Source: Channallabes apus
Taxonomy: Eukaryota; Chordata; Actinopteri; Siluriformes; Clariidae
NCBI GenBank assembly: GCA_030522415.1
Contig: CM060118.1
Location: forward strand, 23,725,651 to 23,789,650
DNA: 64,000 nt
Direction: 5' to 3'
The notes under the pieces are model-generated. The model searched no databases. It was not told where the DNA came from and saw only the letters and a program-made list of their open reading frames with translations. The first letter of the stretch is position 1, and each line of letters begins with the position of its first letter. A program made the position numbers and the translations under genes. Below, one piece after another: positions 46,971-64,000 of the stretch.

Positions 46971-49098
46971 TAAAACCCTAGAAAACATGTTTCGTGTAAA
47001 GCTTAATGCATGGTAATAAACAAAATACTCTTATACTATATTGCATATATAATTACATTGTTTCCAACTGCCAATAATGATTACATGCTTTTTAGCTGAT
47101 ATCTAATTACTTAATTTTTTGGCAGTTACTCATAGCTGGCTGCATTATTTTAAAGAAAACAAAATAATTTTTTCCCCTAATGTTGATAATCACGCAAGAT
47201 TTGTTAAATAACAATTAGAAGAAAATATACCGATATATTTTAACACTGTCTTTGTTAATGCTGCGACATTTGCTAATTAATATAAGGTTTGTGTAGAAGT
47301 TCATGTCTGTTTATTTATTCTTTTCAATAAGATGTAAACCAATTGCTAGGAGTAGACTGGTAGACATGAGGCTACACTTCCTACTATTGTTTAAAAAGGC
47401 CATATCTAAATGTAGTGCAGGTCTCCAATGTCATGGTCCAGCCAAACACAGTATCAATCAAGCTTGTATAGAATAGGGCTAAATGTATGGATCTCCTTAT
47501 TCATTCTTTTAGAAACAGGCTGACTACATCTCATCCTACTTAACTGATTGTTCCTCAAATGTTTGTAAAGAAAATGCAAAAAATTTCCCCAAGTTGATCA
47601 CATATTCATTAATAAAACCCACTATTTTATTGATGTATATTAAATTCTAGACACTCATTTTTTATATTTGTGAGTTCACCTTTGATTCTAATATAATCTT
47701 TAATTCATTTTATGTGTGGTCTTTCTTTTTCCATAAACAGAATAAATTATGTCAAAAGTCTTTGGAACACTGATCGACACTGATAGGCACATTTCCTAGT
47801 ACCAAGTTACACACCCATATAAGTTATATACCTTTTTAACCCTTGTTTGTTGCTCAGTTCCGTCTTTAAAGCAGTAGAAAGCCGAACATCCAACATGGCT
47901 TTGAAAAGGCCTTAAGACTCAGTGACCCATGGGTGAAAGGCTAATGTAACACGTGAACAACATGAGATGGTCCCAGCCTGGAATGTAGTTTTGTGTTCAT
48001 GTTTGGTATGAATGGCTCACTTCCTTCATGGTCCATGAAGAAAAGAAAGCCTCTGAAATTCTACCCCAAGAGTAAATATTGGTGTATCCAAATGAGGCAT
48101 TAATCAAAAATGAACATTATCAAAAAGATTGGAATAAGAAGTAGACATCTTGTAGTAAACATCTAGATGCAATTGGTAAAATGCTGACTAAAGAGAAAGA
48201 CGATTGAAGCATATGAATATTAAAATCGTAGTTTTACTAAAACATTATTAAAATCGTACATTTATTTTTATTAGCTGCTATGTAGTTTGTGCACTTCTCT
48301 TCAATCCCATGTTAATTGAAGAAGCAAGCATTTGTCCAGAAGGCACATATGTCAAGGTTCTTCTGTCTTCAGTCTCTCCCCCCATCTCTGTCTCTCTCTG
48401 CCCCCCCTTCATTCAAAATCCCATAATTACCAAGTTGACAAGTAACACAGAGGTAAGATGGGCTAACTGCCTAGGAAAGAATGCAAATATCTCCTGTAGG
48501 AGGCTGAGAGATGAAGAGAAAGGAGGAGATGTTACAAGTGCAGCTGAAACCCTTCTGTCACTGACATATGCAAATGTTCACCCAAACAGAAAAAACAGCC
48601 CCAAAAACATTTTACCCATAGATAGCATTATTCATTTTAACTATATTTTGTCTGATCCTGGTTTACCAGAGAAGCTAACATATTTTTGGGGTGTGTTTGC
48701 AGTGCATTAAGTAAACACTCCGACAGTAAAACCAATGATGGAGCCTGAAGTAAGAGAATAAATCAAGTAGAATTTACTGTAAATAGACACGCCTTTCAGT
48801 CAGTTAAAAAAGAGAGAATCAAAATATTGTAATAATCACTCTAAGAAAAATTACTGATATATTTTTCTTTCAACAATCAACTAGAGTTCATGTTTAGGTC
48901 TTCAATTTTACTTTACCTATTAGTTTTATTAAAACTAAGGTAAATATTTATTATATGAGGCATGTCATAAATCAACTTAAATACTGGGCAAAAATACACT
49001 AAATAAATAAAATTGGTTCTTCTTTAAGACTTATATAAAGAACAACCAATGTTATATAAAGCTTGTAAAGAAAAGAAACGTTGTAATAATAATATTTT

Positions 49099-49141
<43 letters not shown>

Positions 49142-49529
49142 TGCCTGGTTTTCCTTTTGAGATATTGCTGAAGTTATGTGTTCAGAACTTAAAGGATTAA
49201 TTCAGGTAAGATATTAAAGAAGAAATGTCAATTAGCAACAGAAATATTAACTTTAACTACATTTGAAACAAAGGCAGAAAATATCAATGCTACCACCTGG
49301 CAGCGTATGTTTTACACAAAATAATTTCTGATAAGAAATTTTGCTCTATTGTGCTCTATTGTGACTTGCAAATTAAATCTGATGTAGACTACAGCAATGA
49401 CATCTCTTCCTGCAAAGAAAAACTTTAATTCTTGGACCTGGATATAATGGAACGATCCAGCAGCGCCATCTTGTGGTATAGATGCTCACAACAAGTAACC
49501 TTATTATTGCTGTGAATTACTGTACTCTG
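46971..49529. other. Intergenic nkx2.3 to got1, part 3
   Basis: No gene recognised. 48320-48710 is a higher-complexity block with a 133-codon plus-strand frame lacking family resemblance. An (AAT)13 tract is at 49102-49139. Confidence 0.4.
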
Positions 49530-49997
49530 AAGGAATGCCGCAAATCATCAAACAAATTTTATTGCACAAAGATAACCCGGGTAAATGCAGAATGCGTTTT
49601 TAAACAATTATTGTATTCATTAAGGGGAGAAAAGATGTCCAAACCTGCTTGGTCCTATGTGAAAAAGTAACTTCCTCTTAACTGGAATTTGCAATTGTTG
49701 TGTACTTTGTTTGTCTCATTAGTAATAACGCACGCACAGCAGAGTTCGGTCATAGACTTCTCACTTTAATCAGTACACACGAACTTCAACCTGAACAGGT
49801 GGTGCATGGGCAGTACGTCTGTGGGCGTACCCGCTACATAAAACTAAGTGGGGTGGCCTAGGCTGAACCATCCACTGCATATACTACAGCAATCAAGAGT
49901 TTGTGATAACTGGCACTGAGTATTAAACATGAATTGAATTAAAATTTGTGGCCCATTTGTTTTCATTCAGCCACAAACAGAGAGTTTTAGTTTAAGG

Positions 49998-50186
49998 TCA
50001 TGCCACACAGGATTTAAGTCTGGAATTTGACAAAATCTTTATTTTGTATTTTTTGAACCAATCTTTGCTGGTGTGTTTCGGACCATTGTTCTGCTGCATA
50101 ACCCAAGTGCACTTGAGCTTTAAGTCATGAACTGATGACCGAATATTCTCCTTCAGGATTGTCTGGAAAAGCACAGAATTAATCAA
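49998..50186 (-). pseudogene. Tc1 transposase fragment
   Basis: Minus-strand open frame ending in SVHDLKLKCTWVMQQ and NNGPKHTSKDWFKK. This is the region around the second catalytic Asp of Tc1 transposases, normally QQDNDPKHT. Here the acidic residues are replaced by Asn and Gly, so the site is dead. Confidence 0.75.
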
Positions 50187-50365
50187 TTATAGCAAGTCAT
50201 CCAGGTCCTGAAGCAGCCCAGAGCATCACACTACCACCAACACGTTTGACTGTTAACATGACTTTTTATGAAATGCTGTGTTAGTATTACTCCTGAGGTA
50301 ACGGGACTCAAACCTTCCAAAAGGTTAAGCCTTTCTCTTACCAGTCCACAGAAGTCTTGGAGATA

Positions 50366-50367
<2 letters not shown>

Positions 50368-50434
<67 letters not shown>
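50368..50434. repeat. (AT)n microsatellite
   Basis: About 33 AT units inside the Tc1 copy. Confidence 0.95.
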
Positions 50435-50438
<4 letters not shown>

Positions 50439-50803
50439 ATGTGAGATGTACCTCTGTGTTCTGTTTGGTCAGCAGTGGCTTTCTCTCTCCCATGGATGAC
50501 ATTTTTGCCCAGTCTCTTTCTTATTGTTGAATTATGAACACTGGGGCAAACGAGACTTGCAGTTATTTAGATGTTGTCCTGGGTTATTTTATGAGCTCCT
50601 AGATGAGTCACTCCACTCCTGGAAAGGCTTGTGGATAATGGCTCTCACCATGGTTCGCTGTAGTGCCAAAGCCTTAGAAATGGCTTGGTAACCCTTTCTA
50701 TATGATATATGTCAGTTACTGTTTCTCAGCTATTCTTGAGTTTCTTAGATGATATGTTGTTTTCCTTCTTTTATCATGATTCACTTTGTCAAACAGGTCA
50801 TAT

Positions 50804-51720
50804 TATTGATCATATAACCCCAATTATGATCATATAACCCCAATCTTATCATCCCTGTACTGGCTACCTGTTCAGTTTAGAATTAATTACAAAATATTAT
50901 TATTTATAAATAAATAGTATATATAGTATATTTATAAATAAATATATAAATAGTATTACTTACATATCTAACCAGTCTTCTGATACGCTACAATCAATCA
51001 CGTTCCCTAAGATCACAAAACTCCGGACTTCTGGTAGTCCCAGGATTTCAAAATCTACAAAAGCGGTTAGGGCATTTTCATATTTAGCTCCAAAGCTTTG
51101 CAATAGCCTTCCAGACAGTGTTCGGGGCTCAGACACAGTTTCCCAGTTTAAAAGTAGACTCAAAACGCATCTCTTTAATCTGGCATACACGTAACTCATC
51201 ACATAACCTCATACTCCATTACATCTATCCTGAATGGCAACTACGCTAATTTTCTCCATCTGTTCTGTATTTTTCTACCCATCCCGAGGCATCTGAGATC
51301 GTGCCAGCTTCAGTAGACAAAGGCCAATCCTGCGAGGTTCCTGAGGCATACAGAGGAGGACCAGCTCCAGCTGGATTCTGCTTTATGATGGTTGGAGCTA
51401 CACATGCTGCTCCTGTGCTTCCAGTGATCCAGACCCCATCTGCCCTTTGCACCTGCTGACTTCATGTTAATTTAAAGAACTTCTGTTATATTGAACTTTC
51501 AGCTACATAACACACATGATGTTATATAATTTCTATCTGTTATCACCCAAATGAGGATGGGTTCCCTGATTGAGTCTGGTTCCTCTCAAGGTTTCTGCCT
51601 ATTGCCATCTCAGGGAGTTTTTCCTTGCCACTGTCGCCATCACCCTTGGCTTGCTCATCAGTGACATTTCATTCATCATTCATTAATTCATCTCATTATT
51701 ATCTAGACACATTTTTCTCA
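50804..51720 (+). mobile_element. 5'-truncated L2-type LINE, 3' end
   Basis: From 50831 the plus strand reads HITPILSSLYWLPVQFRIN, and further on LCNSLPDSVRGSDTVSQFKS with RLKTHLFNLAYT and stop at 51192. This is the C-terminal end of an L2-clade ORF2 as found in fishes. The 3' UTR (AGGATGGGTTCCCTG, CCTCTCAAGGTTTCTGCC, GGGAGTTTTTCCTTGCCA) ends in short TCATTCAT repeats. The endonuclease and catalytic RT parts are absent. A 20-bp sequence (GATCATATAACCCCAAT) is duplicated at its start. Confidence 0.75.
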
Positions 51721-52439
51721 CAAATACACACTTCCATAAACTTTTTAAAAAATTATATAAATAAAATTTAATTTAATTTCTTGATTCAACAAGTCTGACA
51801 GTAATCAGGCCTGTCTGTGGCAGGTGAAATTTTAACTTTAACCAAACGAAATGTGGTTAATCACATTTATGTGAGGGTTAGGGGAGATTACTTTTTCACA
51901 TAGTGTAGTGCCAGGAAGGTTTGGACAGCTTTTTTCCCTTAATAAATTAAATCATCATTTATCAGCATTTTTCATTTACTTCGGTTATCTTGGTGTAATA
52001 TTAACATTTGTTTGAGTATATTAATTAATGTAAGCGTGACGAATATGCAAATAAGCAAAAAACTAAACAGGAAGGGCAAATACTTTTTCATAGCCCCCCC
52101 CCTCTCTCTAGTACGAGTCAAACGTTAGCAGTATTAATTCAACAAAATAAATAATTAAATGAACAAATAAACAGTTTTAAATTTGTTAGGGAGTATACAG
52201 AATGGACACTGGAGCGTCAGGTGGTCTGATAAATAGATTTATCCTGTTCCAGAGTGATGGCTGCATCAGCGCATATACATATGTATAAAAGTACACATCG
52301 TCGTAAAGTCGGGTTTCCTATCGTAGTAGACAAAGAACCACCCCTGTCCTATCACTATTTGCAAACGCTTGTGTCAATCATGCCACAACGCTTGTAACTG
52401 GTCGCCGATTGTTCTTTTATCACGCTTGCCCTTTTACCC

Positions 52440-63194
<10,755 letters not shown>

Positions 63195-64000
63195 TCATGT
63201 TTCTCATGCAGTCTTTCCGTTTGTGTGTGATAAATAGGGCATCTTCTAAATGTGACAATGTCCTCACACTTCTATCCCCCAACCTTATCATTTGCTTGCT
63301 CTGTGATCAAACCTAAACTATAAACACAATTACAATTCAAGGTTACATAGTTGTTCAAGAGAGATAGTTCTGCGTCATCTGTATTTCACATGCACTCATC
63401 CTGGATTAGATCATAAATCCGATGCACTTTCTTGTATAATTATGGAGTGGTGAATCGATATCACAAATATTCTGTTTTTGAAAATGGCAGTAATATAGTG
63501 CTCATGAATGTTTTGTTTGTAAGGCAAAGTTGAGTTGATTCTGTAAACTGAACAAAGAGGTGAAATATAGACACACCCAAAACTAGTCCTTCGGGTGCAG
63601 GGCTATGTTTCCATAAGGGAGTGATGAATAAACACATCTGTGCTTATATAAAATAGGATAAAAGGTTATCTGCATAAGACAATTTGAATATGATTTTGTT
63701 GATTCACTAGCTCATGGCACCAAAGTAAGTTGTTTTGCATAAGCTTTACCCATAACATCAAACTATCTTGCGTCTTGTAACCTGCACCAACCTCTGGTGA
63801 GCATAAATACAACAATCACCTGACTTTCCTTTGTGGCTGAATCATCTAGATTTTATCATTAGTTTTTTTTTTAGATACTTGCATGTACTACAGTAATTAT
63901 CACCATAGTCAAAAATAAAAACAATGTATATTTAATGTCAATAGTTCTTGAAAACATTTTGCACTTTATGATCAGCCTTTTGCAGTTGTTGCTTTTGCAC
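63195..64000 (+). other. got1: got1 3' UTR and downstream
   Basis: No further gene. Candidate poly(A) signals AATAAA are at 63627-63632 and 63914-63919, giving a 3' UTR of roughly 0.45 or 0.75 kb. Confidence 0.5.

Larger units (their letters stand above)
49530..52100 (-). mobile_element. Tc1-like element disrupted by a LINE tail
   Basis: The two flanks are inverted copies: TGTCCAAACC with TATGTGAAAAAGTAA near 49634-49672, and TTACTTTTTCACATA with AGGTTTGGACA near 51890-51932, each followed outward by matching ATTATTAAG-type sequence. The interior on the minus strand carries transposase remnants, and GGCAAATACTTTTTCA closes the right end. L2-type sequence (50804-51720) interrupts it. A further 49697-49880 segment also seems foreign to the element. 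The outer left end is truncated, so the boundary is approximate. Confidence 0.65.

Noticed and set aside
48309..48710. 133-codon open frame as a gene
   Set aside because: No recognisable domain, no splice support and a composition with CT-rich runs. More likely non-coding.

Overview
This is a 64 kb vertebrate, almost certainly teleost, nuclear genome segment. It is AT-rich, has dense microsatellites, many Tc1/mariner, hAT, SINE and L2-like remnants, and intron-split genes. The repeat types resemble those of otophysan fishes (catfish and relatives), but the species is an inference. Four protein-coding genes are supported with complete exon structures. All splice phases close and all protein lengths fit their families.

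Layout: 1594-13052 (+) is slc25a28 (mitoferrin-2, mitochondrial iron importer, 4 coding exons, 386 aa). 30677-31726 (-) is an NK3-class homeobox gene, best read as nkx3.3 (2 exons, 263 aa). 38256-39767 (-) is nkx2.3, an NK4/tinman-class homeobox gene (2 exons, 321 aa). 52675-63194 (+) is got1 (cytosolic aspartate aminotransferase, 9 exons, 411 aa). The order slc25a28 - nkx2.3 - got1 and the relative orientations match human 10q24 (SLC25A28 - NKX2-3 - GOT1). The NK3 gene between slc25a28 and nkx2.3 is absent from the human locus, so this window keeps the old bagpipe-tinman (NK3-NK4) pair.

The long gene-free stretches (about 17 kb between slc25a28 and nkx3.3, 6.5 kb between the two homeobox genes, 13 kb between nkx2.3 and got1) hold transposon remnants, simple repeats and several higher-complexity islands that could be developmental enhancers. 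The most notable island is 770-850 bp upstream of nkx2.3 and has two NKX2-type sites, a RUNX site and a perfect AP-1 site.

Mobile elements: a nearly full-length but frameshifted Tc1 element lies at 19095-20447. A hAT MITE sits inside an older Tc1 copy in slc25a28 intron 1. An L2-type LINE tail sits inside another Tc1 copy just upstream of got1. got1 intron 8 carries a MITE with an internal 16-bp minisatellite and a 1.1 kb foldback element with arms of about 230 bp. The most unusual gene-level feature is the nkx2.3 intron, where about 34 TG dinucleotides directly abut the splice acceptor. The genes do not form a pathway; they are linked by conserved synteny. No CRISPR array, operon, rRNA or functional tRNA is visible.
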